The notes beneath the pieces were generated by a model. It saw only the letters and a program-made list of their open reading frames with translations. It searched no databases and had not been told where the DNA came from. Below, one piece after another: positions 7,229-14,787 of a DNA stretch of 15,356 bases. The translations under genes and the position numbers were made by a program. The DNA comes from Actinomycetota bacterium (GTDB lineage Bacteria > Actinomycetota > Thermoleophilia > Gaiellales > Gaiellaceae). The DNA lies in NCBI GenBank assembly GCA_019234175.1, contig JAFALP010000030.1, positions 1 through 15,356 of the forward strand, given 5' to 3'. Every line of letters begins with the position of its first letter. Position 1 is the first letter of the stretch.

Positions 7229-7921
7229 ATGCCCGAGGCCGCGACCATCCTGCTCGTCGACGACGAGGACGCCGTCCAGAAGCTCTTGACCTATCCCCTG
7301 GAGCGGGATGGGTTCCGGGTCATGCAGGCGCGGGACGGCGAGGAGGCGCTCCGGGTCTTCGGCTCGGAGCGGGTCGACCTCGTCGTCCTCGACCTCATGC
7401 TGCCCAAGCTGGACGGCCTCGAGGTCTGCCGGCGCCTGCGCGCGCAGAGCACCGTGCCCATCTTCATGCTCACCGCCCGGGACGACGAGCTGGACAAGGT
7501 GGTCGGCCTGGAGCTCGGCGCCGACGACTACCTGACGAAGCCCTTCTCCGTGCGCGAGTTCCGCAGCCGGGTGCGCGCCCTTCTGCGCCGGGCGGCGCTG
7601 GGGTCGCAGGCGGACGGCCGGGACATCATCCGGGCGGACGGTCTCGTCCTCGACCTCGCCCGCCGGACGGTGGAGGCGCACGGCGACCGGGTCGACCTCA
7701 CCTACGTCGAGTTCGAGCTCCTGCGGACGCTCGCCTCCCGGCCGGGCAGGGTCTTCTCCCGCCAGGCGCTGCTCGAGGCCTTGTGGGGGGATTACGCCTA
7801 CCGCGAGCCCCGGACGATCGACGTCCACGTCCGTCATCTGCGGGAGAAGCTGGAACGGACGCCGCACGAACCGGAGCTGATCCAGACCGTTCGCGGCGTC
7901 GGCTACCGGCTCCAGGGCTGA
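7229..7921 (+). CDS. OmpR/PhoB-family response regulator
   Basis: A 230-residue cytoplasmic transcription factor. The receiver domain (about 5-120) has the acidic pair Asp11-Asp12, phospho-acceptor Asp55 (VVLDLMLPK), Thr82 (LTARDD) and Lys104 (LTKPF). The winged-helix DNA-binding domain (about 133-230) carries LTYVEFELLRTLASRPGRVF, the TIDVHVRHLREKL recognition helix region and VRGVGYR near the end. Length is normal for the family. The ATG at 7229 gives a standard N-terminus; an in-frame GTG at 7217 would add four residues, and neither has a strong Shine-Dalgarno. One base separates its stop from the histidine kinase start, so the two form one transcription unit. Its stimulus and targets are unknown; the divergent M28-like gene is the natural first candidate target. 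Confidence 0.94.
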   Translation: MPEAATILLVDDEDAVQKLLTYPLERDGFRVMQARDGEEALRVFGSERVDLVVLDLMLPKLDGLEVCRRLRAQSTVPIFMLTARDDELDKVVGLELGADDYLTKPFSVREFRSRVRALLRRAALGSQADGRDIIRADGLVLDLARRTVEAHGDRVDLTYVEFELLRTLASRPGRVFSRQALLEALWGDYAYREPRTIDVHVRHLREKLERTPHEPELIQTVRGVGYRLQG

Positions 7922-7922
7922 G

Positions 7923-9311
7923 ATGCACCCGCTCCGCCGCGTCGGCGCCCGCCTGAGCCTCGCGCTCGCGGTCGTCGTCGCCGGCGCCCTCGCCGTCGTC
8001 TGGGTGGCCCTCGTCCCCACCCTCCAGCACCGGCTCGTGAACGGCCGCCTGGCGCTGCTCGCCCAGTCCGCCCGCCAGATCGCCCGGACGGAGTCCGCCT
8101 CCCCCGACCAGGACTTCATCGAGGACGCGGCCCGCACCTCGGACGCCAACCGGGCCGTCCTCTTCACCACCGCCGCCGCCGGCGGCGAGACGACGCTCCT
8201 CGTCACCGCCGACTCCCGCCGCACCGGCACCTCCCAGGACGTCGCCAAGGACTCCGTCGCGCTGCGGGCCGCCCAGACCGACGCGCTCGCCCGCGGCGTC
8301 GTCACCCGCGACGGGGAGCCGTTCGCGGAGGTGGCCGTCCCCGACCGGTACGGGAACATCCTCCTCTACTCCGCTTCGCTCCGTTCTGCGTTCGAGAACG
8401 TCGACCTCGTCCGCTCGCGCCTCATCTGGGCCGGCCTCGTCGCCCTCGGCCTCGCCGTTCTCGTCGGCTGGGGGGCCGCCTCCGCCTTCGCGCGCCGCCT
8501 CCGCCGGCTGGAGCGGGCCGCCGACCGGATCGCCGCGGGCGACTTCGAGGCGCCGGTGGTCGACCTCGGCCGGGACGAGGTGGGGGAGCTCGCCCGCGCC
8601 TTCGACCGGATGCGCCGCCAGCTGGCCCAGCTGGACGACGCCCGGCGCGCCTTCATCGCCAACGCCTCGCACGAGCTCCGGACCCCGATCTTCTCCCTCG
8701 GCGGCTTCCTCGAGCTCCTGCAGGAGGACGAGCTCGATCCGGAGACCCGGGCGGAGTTCGTGGACGCGATGGCAGAGCAGACGGCCCGGCTGTCGAAGCT
8801 GGCCGCCGACCTCCTCGATCTGTCCCGGCTGGACGCAGGCGGGATGCGGGTGGAGGCGGAGCCGGTCGACCTCGCGGACGCCGTGGCGGACATCGTCGAG
8901 GAGCTCTCCGGCCTCGCCGCCCGGGGCGACCACGAGCTGGAGGCGGCCGTCCTCGCGCAGGGACAGGCGCTCGGCGACCGCGAGCGCGTCCTCCAGGTCG
9001 GGCGGGCCCTGGTCGACAACGCCCTCGTCCACACGCCGCCGGGGACCCGGATCCGGGTGGCGGCAGACGGGGCCATGCTCCGGGTGGAGGATGACGGCCC
9101 CGGGATCCCGCTCGAGCACCAGGATCAGGTGTTCGCCCGGTTCACCCGCCTCGACGGCACCCGCGCGTCCGGGAGCGGCCTCGGCCTGGCCATCGCCCGG
9201 GAGCTGGCCGAGCGCATGGGCGGGACGCTCACCCTCGAGTCGCGGCCCGGCCGCACCGTCTTCACCCTGGCGCTTCCGGCCGCTCATGCTGTGACGATCG
9301 TCACAAAGTAG
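7923..9311 (+). CDS. Sensor histidine kinase with HAMP domain
   Basis: A 462-residue membrane kinase that phosphorylates the preceding response regulator. A transmembrane helix at about 12-32, an extracytoplasmic sensor of about 135 residues with no family I recognise, and a second helix at about 168-190 are followed by a HAMP linker (about 190-240). The dimerisation domain carries SHELRTP (249-255, phospho-acceptor His250). The ATPase domain has the N box VDNALVHTP (364-372), G1 EDDGPGIP (389-396), an F box near 404-409 and G2 GSGLGLAI (417-424). The last residues after LALPAAH are not part of the conserved domain and encode a perfect palindrome at DNA level (see the site at 9290). The gene follows the regulator by one base and ends in TAG. 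Confidence 0.94.
   Translation: MHPLRRVGARLSLALAVVVAGALAVVWVALVPTLQHRLVNGRLALLAQSARQIARTESASPDQDFIEDAARTSDANRAVLFTTAAAGGETTLLVTADSRRTGTSQDVAKDSVALRAAQTDALARGVVTRDGEPFAEVAVPDRYGNILLYSASLRSAFENVDLVRSRLIWAGLVALGLAVLVGWGAASAFARRLRRLERAADRIAAGDFEAPVVDLGRDEVGELARAFDRMRRQLAQLDDARRAFIANASHELRTPIFSLGGFLELLQEDELDPETRAEFVDAMAEQTARLSKLAADLLDLSRLDAGGMRVEAEPVDLADAVADIVEELSGLAARGDHELEAAVLAQGQALGDRERVLQVGRALVDNALVHTPPGTRIRVAADGAMLRVEDDGPGIPLEHQDQVFARFTRLDGTRASGSGLGLAIARELAERMGGTLTLESRPGRTVFTLALPAAHAVTIVTK
9290..9305. promoter_or_regulatory. Perfect 16-bp palindrome matching the CRP-type operator TGTGA-N6-TCACA
   Basis: TGTGACGATCGTCACA is identical to its reverse complement and matches the half-sites bound by CRP/FNR-superfamily regulators (E. 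coli CRP; GlxR and Crp of actinobacteria). It covers the last codons of the histidine kinase gene, about 130 bases upstream of the RsbW-like gene that starts the five-gene operon. A weak -10-like TAGAAA at 9378-9383 would put the palindrome centre about 92 bases before transcription start, an allowed class I distance. Binding is inferred from the motif only. Confidence 0.5.
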
Positions 9312-9330
9312 GCGATCCCGTTAGATCCGG

Positions 9331-9351
9331 CGCTCCGGCGGGAACGGAGCG
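9331..9351 (+). terminator. Stem-loop after the histidine kinase gene, possible terminator
   Basis: CGCTCCG (9331-9337) and CGGAGCG (9345-9351) form a perfect 7-bp GC-rich stem with a 7-base loop, 20 bases after the histidine kinase stop. No T-run follows, so it may instead be an RNA-stabilising or pausing structure. It lies in the 117-base gap between the two-component genes and the next operon, where a transcript end is expected. Confidence 0.4.
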
Positions 9352-9428
9352 GAGCAGCGACCGCGCAGGGCATCGTGTAGAAATCGGCGGGTTTGGCCGG
9401 CCGAATCTCGGGAAATCTCAGAGGGAGC

Positions 9429-9890
9429 ATGGACGGGATGCAGCTCGTAGGCGAAGCGACCGAGGCCTCCACCTCCCCCGGGGTCGCCTCCGTCCGGCTG
9501 CGCATCCCGGCGAAGGCCGAGTACATCGCGCTCGGCCGGCTCGCGCTCACAGGGCTCGCGCAGGCGTGCGCGCTCGACTCGGACGCGGTCGCCGACCTGA
9601 AGCTCGCGCTCACGGAGGCCGTGTCGAACTCCGTGCGGCACGCGTACGGCTCGCCCGGCGAAGGGCAGGTCGAGATCCGCTACGAGCTCAACCGCGACCG
9701 CGTCACCGTCGAGGTGGTCGACGACGGCACCGGCTTCGATCCGGACGAGATGCCCTCGTTTGACGGAGACGACCTCACCGAGGGCGGCCTCGGCATTGCC
9801 ATCATCCGGACGATCGCGGACGAGATCGAGATCGAGTCGCGGCCCGGTGTGCGCGGCTCGCGCCTGCGCTTCGTCAAGCGTCTCGCGTAA
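9429..9890 (+). CDS. RsbW/SpoIIAB-like GHKL ATP-binding protein (anti-sigma factor or switch kinase type)
   Basis: A small cytoplasmic ATPase-fold protein of 153 residues without a dimerisation/phospho-acceptor His domain, so not a conventional histidine kinase. It has the N box LALTEAVSNSVRHAYG (59-74; Glu63 and Asn67), G1 VDDGTGFD (97-104) and G2 EGGLGIAI (118-125), as in RsbW-type Ser/Thr kinases that act as anti-sigma factors or phosphorylate anti-sigma antagonists. No sigma factor or STAS protein is adjacent, so its partner is unknown. The purine-rich GAGGGAG at 9421-9427 is too close to the ATG at 9429 but well placed (10 bases) for the in-frame ATG at 9438, which may be the true start. 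It lies seven bases upstream of the trehalose synthase gene, consistent with a stress-linked operon (inference). Confidence 0.85.
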   Translation: MDGMQLVGEATEASTSPGVASVRLRIPAKAEYIALGRLALTGLAQACALDSDAVADLKLALTEAVSNSVRHAYGSPGEGQVEIRYELNRDRVTVEVVDDGTGFDPDEMPSFDGDDLTEGGLGIAIIRTIADEIEIESRPGVRGSRLRFVKRLA

Positions 9891-9897
9891 CACGCGC

Positions 9898-11282
9898 GTG
9901 CGCGAACGGCGCAAGCTCATCGTCGTCTCGAATCGAGGCCCGGTCACGTACGGGCGCGACGCGGACGGCAATCGCACCGAGAGCCGCGGCGGCGGCGGTC
10001 TTGCAACCGCGCTGCGTGGGCTCGTCGAACAGCATGACGTGACATGGATTGCGAACGCGATGACCGACGAGGACCGCGTCGTCGCCGGCGAAGAGCAGCG
10101 CGAGACGATTCTGCTCGCACAGGATCCGGGTGCGTACGACCTGTACTACAACGTCGCCGCGAATCCGACGCTGTGGTTCGTGCAGCACATGTTGTGGAAC
10201 CTGCCGTACACCCCCGACTTCGATCGGCACGCGTGGGTCGACGGCTATCGCGTCGTCAACGCGACGATGGCGCGGGCGGTGATCGCCGCGCTCGACCGCG
10301 ACCCGGCCGCGGCAGTGTTCTTCCAGGACTATCACCTCTATCTCGCGCCGGAGATCGTGCGGCGGGAGCGGCCGGACACGCTCATGTCGCAGTTCGTGCA
10401 CATCCCGTGGCCGGAAGCGGACGCATGGTCGGTGCTCCCGCCCGACGTTCGCGCGGACGTCTTCACCGGCCTCCTGGCGAACGACGTCGTCGGCTTCCAC
10501 ACGCATCGGTGGCAGCGGAACTTCCTACGCGGCTGCATCGACGTCCTCGACGCCGACGTGGAGGGAGACGTCGTGCGGCACGACGGGCGCGCGACGCTCG
10601 TCACGGCGCATCCGATCGGAATCGACACCGTCGATTTCGACGCGCTCAGCGACCGCGACGACGTGCGCGAACGCGAACGCGAGCTCGTCGCGTCGCGTCC
10701 CGAGCAGCTCGTCGTGCGCGTCGACCGCACGGACCCCTCGAAGAACATCGTGCGCGGTTTTCGCGCGTTTGCGCTCATGCTCGAACGTCACCCGGAGCTG
10801 CGCGGCCGCGTGCGCATGCTCGCGCTGCTCGATCCGTCGCGACAGGACATTCCCGAGTACGCGGACTACGTGGCGGCCATCGAGCACGAGGCGGCTGCGC
10901 TCGGCGACGCGGTCGACCTACGCATCGGCGACGACTTCGCGCGCTCCGTCGCGGCATACAAGCAGTTCGACGTCCTGCTCGTGAACTCGGTGTTCGACGG
11001 GCTCAACCTCGTGGCGAAGGAGGGCTCGTACGTGAACGGCCGCAACGGCGTGCTCGTCCTTTCCGAGAACGCCGGCTCGTCCGAGGAGCTCGGCGAGTGG
11101 GCCGTGAACGTGAACCCGTTCGACGTCTCCACGCAGGCGGACGCGCTCTACGCCGCGCTGGCGATGGACGCCGCGGAAAAGCACCGGCGCGCCGAGGCGA
11201 TCCGCGCGCACCTGCGTACGCACGACATCGAGGAATGGGGCGCGCTGCAGATGGCCGACCTCGACCGCGTACGATCGACGGT

Positions 11283-11286
<4 letters not shown>
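9898..11286 (+). CDS. otsA: GT20 glycosyltransferase, probable trehalose-6-phosphate synthase
   Basis: A 462-residue cytoplasmic enzyme expected to join UDP-(or ADP-)glucose to glucose 6-phosphate. Family signatures are LIVVSNRGP (7-15), the glycine loop GGGGLATAL (31-39), [11 protein letters not shown] (141-151; Asp144), [12 protein letters not shown] (166-177; His168), R277 and K282 in DRTDPSK matching the donor-phosphate-binding Arg and Lys of OtsA, and DGLNLVAKE (367-375; Asp367, Glu375). Some motifs depart from E. coli OtsA, for example DRTDPSK for the usual RLDYSK and NSVFDG for LRDG, so a related acceptor (such as glycerol phosphate) is not excluded. No OtsB phosphatase lies in the window. 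The GTG at 9898 is the best start because the signature begins six residues later and the frame upstream only shadows the previous gene. The stop overlaps moaC by ATGA. Confidence 0.87.
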
Positions 11287-11725
<439 letters not shown>

Positions 11726-11729
<4 letters not shown>

Positions 11730-12205
11730 ACGCGGCGGTCCTCACCGTCTCCGACCGCGTCTCGCGCGGTGAGGCGGAGGACGTGAGCGGCGACACGCTC
11801 GCGGAGCTGCTCGCCGCCGACGGCTACGACGTCGAACGCCGCGTCGTCGCCGACGAGCGCGACGCCATCGCGGCCGCCCTGCGCGAGCTGGTCGCGTCGT
11901 CGCGGCTCGTTCTCACGACGGGAGGGACCGGCGTCGCCCCTCGCGACGTGACGCCGGAGGCGACGCGCGACGTCGTCGACCGCGACGCCTCCGGCATCGC
12001 CGAGGCGCTGCGGGCGGACTCGCGCGCACGCACGCCGCACGGACTTCTCTCCCGCGGCGCCGCGGGCATCGCCGGGTCGACGCTCGTCGTCAACCTCCCC
12101 GGCTCGCCGGGCGGATGCCGCGACGGGTACGCGGTGCTGCAGCCGGTGCTCGAGCACGCGCTCCGCCTGCTCGCCGACGAGGCTACCGTCCATCGCCAGA
12201 CATGA
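11726..12205 (+). CDS. moaB: MoaB/Mog-family molybdopterin adenylyltransferase
   Basis: A 159-residue protein of the MoCF-binding fold that binds or adenylylates molybdopterin before MoeA acts. It begins with the family N-terminus [15 protein letters not shown] and carries [20 protein letters not shown] (61-80) and the NLPGSPGG loop (123-130). The reading frame shows no ATG, GTG or TTG between about 11504 and the conserved AAVLTVSD. The CTG at 11726 overlaps the moaC stop as CTGA, exactly like the ATGA junctions nearby, and has GAAGGA six bases upstream, so I place the start there. The next in-frame GTG would delete the first beta strand. The stop overlaps the prenyltransferase start in ATGA. 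Confidence 0.9.
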
Positions 12206-13062
12206 CCGTCGTCGCACCGCTGCCCGCGCGCTTCGCGCGCCTCGTGAAGATCGAGCACACGGTCTTCGCGCTGCCGTTCGCGTACGTCGGCGCGTTCCTC
12301 GCCGTGGGGAAGACGCCCTCTGCGCACGACCTCGTGTGGATCACGCTCGCGATGGTGGGCGCGCGGTCGCTCGCGATGGCGCTGAACCGCCTCGTCGACG
12401 CGGGCATCGACGCGCGCAATCCACGGACCGCCGGCCGCGAGCTTCCGAGCGGCCAGCTCTCGGTCGTGCAGGTGGCGCTCTTCTGCGCCGCCTCGCTGGC
12501 GCTCTTCCTCGTCGCCGTCTTCCAGCTCGCGCCGAAGACGCACTTCCTCTGGCCGATCCCGGTCGTCGGCTTCGTCGTCTACCCGTACCTGAAGCGCGTT
12601 ACGTGGCTGTGCCACTTCTGGCTGGGCGCCGTCGACGGGCTCGCACCGGTCGGCGCCTGGGTGGCGATCACGAACCACCTGCCGTGGCAGGCGTGGATGC
12701 TCGGCGCGGCGGTGGCGTTCTGGGTCGCCGGCTTCGACTGCTTCTACGCGCTCTTCGACGTGGACGTCGACCGTGCGGAGGGACTGCACTCGATCGCGAC
12801 GCGCTTCGGCGTCCGCGGCGCGTTCGCCGGCGCGCGCATCTCGCACGTCGCGACGGTTGCGTGTCTCGTCGCCGCGGGCGCCGGCCTTCCGGTCGGTGCG
12901 CTCTACTGGATCGGCGTCGCGGCGGTGGCCCTGCTGCTCGCGTACGAGCACTCGCTCGTGCGGCCGAACGACCTGCGCCGCCTCGACGCGGCGTTCTTCA
13001 CGATGAACGGCGTCATCAGCGTCGTCTTCGCCGCGTTCGTCGTGCTCGACGTCGTCACATGA
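12202..13062 (+). CDS. ubiA: UbiA-family prenyltransferase (4-hydroxybenzoate polyprenyltransferase / MqnP-like)
   Basis: A 286-residue membrane enzyme with about eight hydrophobic helices that transfers a polyprenyl chain to an aromatic acceptor in quinone synthesis. Two Asp-rich Mg-diphosphate motifs are present: ALNRLVDAGIDARNPRT (60-76; Asn62, Asp66, Asp70) and ALFDVDVDRAEGLHSIAT (183-200; Asp186, Asp190). KIEHTVFALPFAY near the N-terminus is typical of the UbiA/MqnP group rather than heme O synthase or MenA. In an actinobacterial-like genome it may serve a futalosine-type menaquinone route, but no other quinone gene is in view. The ATG at 12202 lies in an ATGA overlap with moaB. The 3' end overlaps the convergent OsmC-family gene by eight bases. 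Confidence 0.92.
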   Translation: MTVVAPLPARFARLVKIEHTVFALPFAYVGAFLAVGKTPSAHDLVWITLAMVGARSLAMALNRLVDAGIDARNPRTAGRELPSGQLSVVQVALFCAASLALFLVAVFQLAPKTHFLWPIPVVGFVVYPYLKRVTWLCHFWLGAVDGLAPVGAWVAITNHLPWQAWMLGAAVAFWVAGFDCFYALFDVDVDRAEGLHSIATRFGVRGAFAGARISHVATVACLVAAGAGLPVGALYWIGVAAVALLLAYEHSLVRPNDLRRLDAAFFTMNGVISVVFAAFVVLDVVT

Positions 13063-13068
13063 CGTCGA
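13046..13068. terminator. Hairpin over the ubiA/OsmC convergent stops, possible bidirectional terminator
   Basis: TCGACGTC (13046-13053) and GACGTCGA (13061-13068) form a perfect 8-bp stem with the 7-base loop GTCACAT. Both stop codons (+ strand TGA 13060-13062; - strand TGA 13057-13055) fall in or beside the loop. There is no T-run on either side, so terminator function is unproven. Confidence 0.4.
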
Positions 13069-13537
13069 CGACTGGCGGCTGCTCGAGCGTCTTCAGCACC
13101 ACGCAGTAGCGCAGCGTCTTCTCGATCAGCTCCTCGCGCCGGTCGCCGGCGCCCTCCACGTCGAAGCGCAGGGTGATGCGGTCGAAGCCGACCGGCACCT
13201 CGCGGTCGATGCCGAGCGTTCCGCGCAGGTCGAGCTCGCCCTCTGCCGTCACCTCGATCTTCGTCGTCTCGATGCCGGACGCGGAGGCGACCATCTGGCA
13301 CGTCACCTGGGCGCAGGCGGCGAGAGCGCCGAGCAGGAGATCGCCGGAGCACGGGGCCGTCCCCTCGCCGCCGACGCCCGCGTGCGCCTGGGCCGCGTAG
13401 ACGGCGCGGCCGATGTCGACGGAGCACGCAGCGGCGCCGCCCGTCTCACCGCCGCGCGCGATCAACGTGATCCGCGCCTTGCTCGGCTCGGCGCGGTAGC
13501 GGTCCTTCAGCGGCCGCTGGGCTTCGCGCAGATCCAC
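13055..13537 (-). CDS. OsmC-family peroxidase-like protein
   Basis: A 160-residue cytoplasmic protein of the OsmC/Ohr superfamily, thiol-dependent reducers of organic hydroperoxides. The motif CSGDLLLGALAACAQVTC (63-80) contains the expected first catalytic Cys, probably Cys75 in LAAC. The second is Cys145 in RYCVVLKTL (143-151). Length matches the family. Extra cysteines at 38, 63 and 80 may modify the thiol chemistry. The start is a GTG at 13537 with no Shine-Dalgarno, six bases after a TAGTGT -10 candidate, which suggests a leaderless mRNA. It is divergent from ccmA and convergent with ubiA. Whether it is OsmC, Ohr or a less characterised branch cannot be decided from the sequence alone. 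Confidence 0.9.
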   Translation of the reverse strand: MDLREAQRPLKDRYRAEPSKARITLIARGGETGGAAACSVDIGRAVYAAQAHAGVGGEGTAPCSGDLLLGALAACAQVTCQMVASASGIETTKIEVTAEGELDLRGTLGIDREVPVGFDRITLRFDVEGAGDRREELIEKTLRYCVVLKTLEQPPVVDVM

Positions 13538-13542
13538 GCGCC

Positions 13543-13549
13543 TACACTA
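13543..13549. promoter_or_regulatory. Overlapping divergent -10 elements (TACACTA) between the OsmC-family gene and ccmA
   Basis: TACACTA reads as TACACT on the + strand (13543-13548), eight bases before the ccmA ATG, and as TAGTGT on the - strand (13549-13544), six bases before the OsmC-family GTG. The whole gap is 19 bases with no Shine-Dalgarno for either gene, so both mRNAs are probably leaderless. No -35 hexamer is recognisable. Confidence 0.6.
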
Positions 13550-13556
13550 GCCCTCC

Positions 13557-14141
13557 ATGCTCACCGCGCGGAAGCTCGGCAAGCGATACGGCGACAAGCG
13601 CGTCCTGCGCGGCGTCGACCTCGACGTCGCACTTGGCGACCTCGCGCTCGTCACCGGCCCGAACGGGTCCGGCAAGACGACGCTCCTGCGTATCTGCGCC
13701 GGCCTCGCACTGCCGACGGAAGGCGAGATCGCCGTCGACGTCCCGCGCGCGCGCGTCGGGTATCTCGCGCACGAGCCGCTCGTGTACCGCGAGCTGACCG
13801 CGTTCGAGAACCTCGACCTGTACGGCCGGCTCTATCGCGTTCCCGAACGCCGGGAGCGCATCGGCATGCTGCTCGAGCGCTTCGGGCTGTGGGAAGTCCG
13901 TCACGACCGTGTCGCGTCGTACTCGCGCGGGATGACGCAGCGGCTCGCACTGTGCCGCGTGCTGCTGCACGATCCGCAGCTGCTCGTGCTCGACGAGCCG
14001 TTCACCGCGCTCGACGAGGCGGGCGCGGCCCTGCTCGACGCGCAGCTGGCGGAGCTCGTCGGGGATCGCACACTGCTCGTCTCCACCCACGACCCGGACC
14101 GCATCGCATCGCTCGCGACCGTGCGGCTCGCCCTCGCATGA
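13557..14141 (+). CDS. ccmA: Heme exporter ATP-binding subunit CcmA
   Basis: A 194-residue ABC ATPase, the size of CcmA and shorter than most transporter ATPases. It drives release of heme from CcmE in System I cytochrome c maturation, with CcmB and CcmC as membrane partners. Visible motifs are Walker A GPNGSGKTT (34-42; Lys40), a short helical region, the signature SYSRGMTQR (121-129), Walker B LLVLDEPF (142-149; Glu147) and the switch histidine in STHD (His178). The Q-loop position reads YLAHEPLVY, with His72 where Gln is common, as in several CcmA proteins. The ATG at 13557 is supported by the -10 eight bases upstream. The stop overlaps ccmB in ATGA. Assignment as CcmA rests on both sequence and its neighbours. 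Confidence 0.92.
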   Translation: MLTARKLGKRYGDKRVLRGVDLDVALGDLALVTGPNGSGKTTLLRICAGLALPTEGEIAVDVPRARVGYLAHEPLVYRELTAFENLDLYGRLYRVPERRERIGMLLERFGLWEVRHDRVASYSRGMTQRLALCRVLLHDPQLLVLDEPFTALDEAGAALLDAQLAELVGDRTLLVSTHDPDRIASLATVRLALA

Positions 14142-14776
14142 ACTACGCCTACGACGTCGGCGCCCTCGCGCGCAAGGACCTTCTGCTCGAGCTGCGCGCG
14201 CGCGACACGCTGCCGGCGATGCTCCTCTTCGTCGTCGCGACCTTCGTCGTCTTCCACTTCGCGCTGCCCGCACACTCGTCGCAGCTCGCCGCCAGCGGGC
14301 TCCTGTGGGTCGCGATCATCTTCACCGCGCTCCTCGGCCTCGGCCGCGCCTTCGTCCCCGAGCGGGAGCAGCGAACGCTCGACGGCCTCGTGCTGGCGCC
14401 GTGCGACCGCAGCGCCATCTGGCTCGCCAAGGCGATCGCCACCTTCGCGTTCCTCGCCGCCGCCGAGGTGGTCGCCCTTCCGGTCTTCGCGCTCTTCTTC
14501 CACGGCCTCCATCCCGCCACCGTCGGCGCCGTCGCCCTCGCCGACGTCGGCATCTGCGCCGTGGGGACGTTCCTCGGTGCGATGGCGGTGGCCACCCGTG
14601 CCCGCGACCTGCTCCTCCCGCTCCTCTTCCTGCCGCTCGCCATCCCGGTCGTCGTCGGCGGCGTGGGCGCGAGCGTGGCGGGCTCGCCCGGCCGCTACCT
14701 CGCCTTCCTCGCGCTCTACGACGCCGTGTTCGGCCTGCTCTGCTGGGCCGCCTTCGAGTACGTCGTCACCGAGTAA
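14138..14776 (+). CDS. ccmB: Heme exporter membrane subunit CcmB
   Basis: A 212-residue integral membrane protein (E. coli CcmB is 220) with six hydrophobic helices at about 25-43, 52-70, 95-120, 127-152, 158-181 and 187-207. The N-terminal ALARKDLLLELRARD and the FVPEREQRTLDGLVLAP stretch (72-88) are hallmarks of CcmB. It forms the transport complex with CcmA. The ATG at 14138 overlaps the ccmA stop by four bases, and ccmC begins 11 bases after its TAA, so the three genes form one operon. Confidence 0.93.
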   Translation: MNYAYDVGALARKDLLLELRARDTLPAMLLFVVATFVVFHFALPAHSSQLAASGLLWVAIIFTALLGLGRAFVPEREQRTLDGLVLAPCDRSAIWLAKAIATFAFLAAAEVVALPVFALFFHGLHPATVGAVALADVGICAVGTFLGAMAVATRARDLLLPLLFLPLAIPVVVGGVGASVAGSPGRYLAFLALYDAVFGLLCWAAFEYVVTE

Positions 14777-14787
14777 CCTGGTCCCCG

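Noticed and set aside
4136..8359. Very long open frame on the minus strand opposite moeA and across the M28-like gene
   Set aside because: It is a GC-rich shadow frame, Arg/Ala/Pro-rich without domain motifs, and overlaps several well-supported genes.
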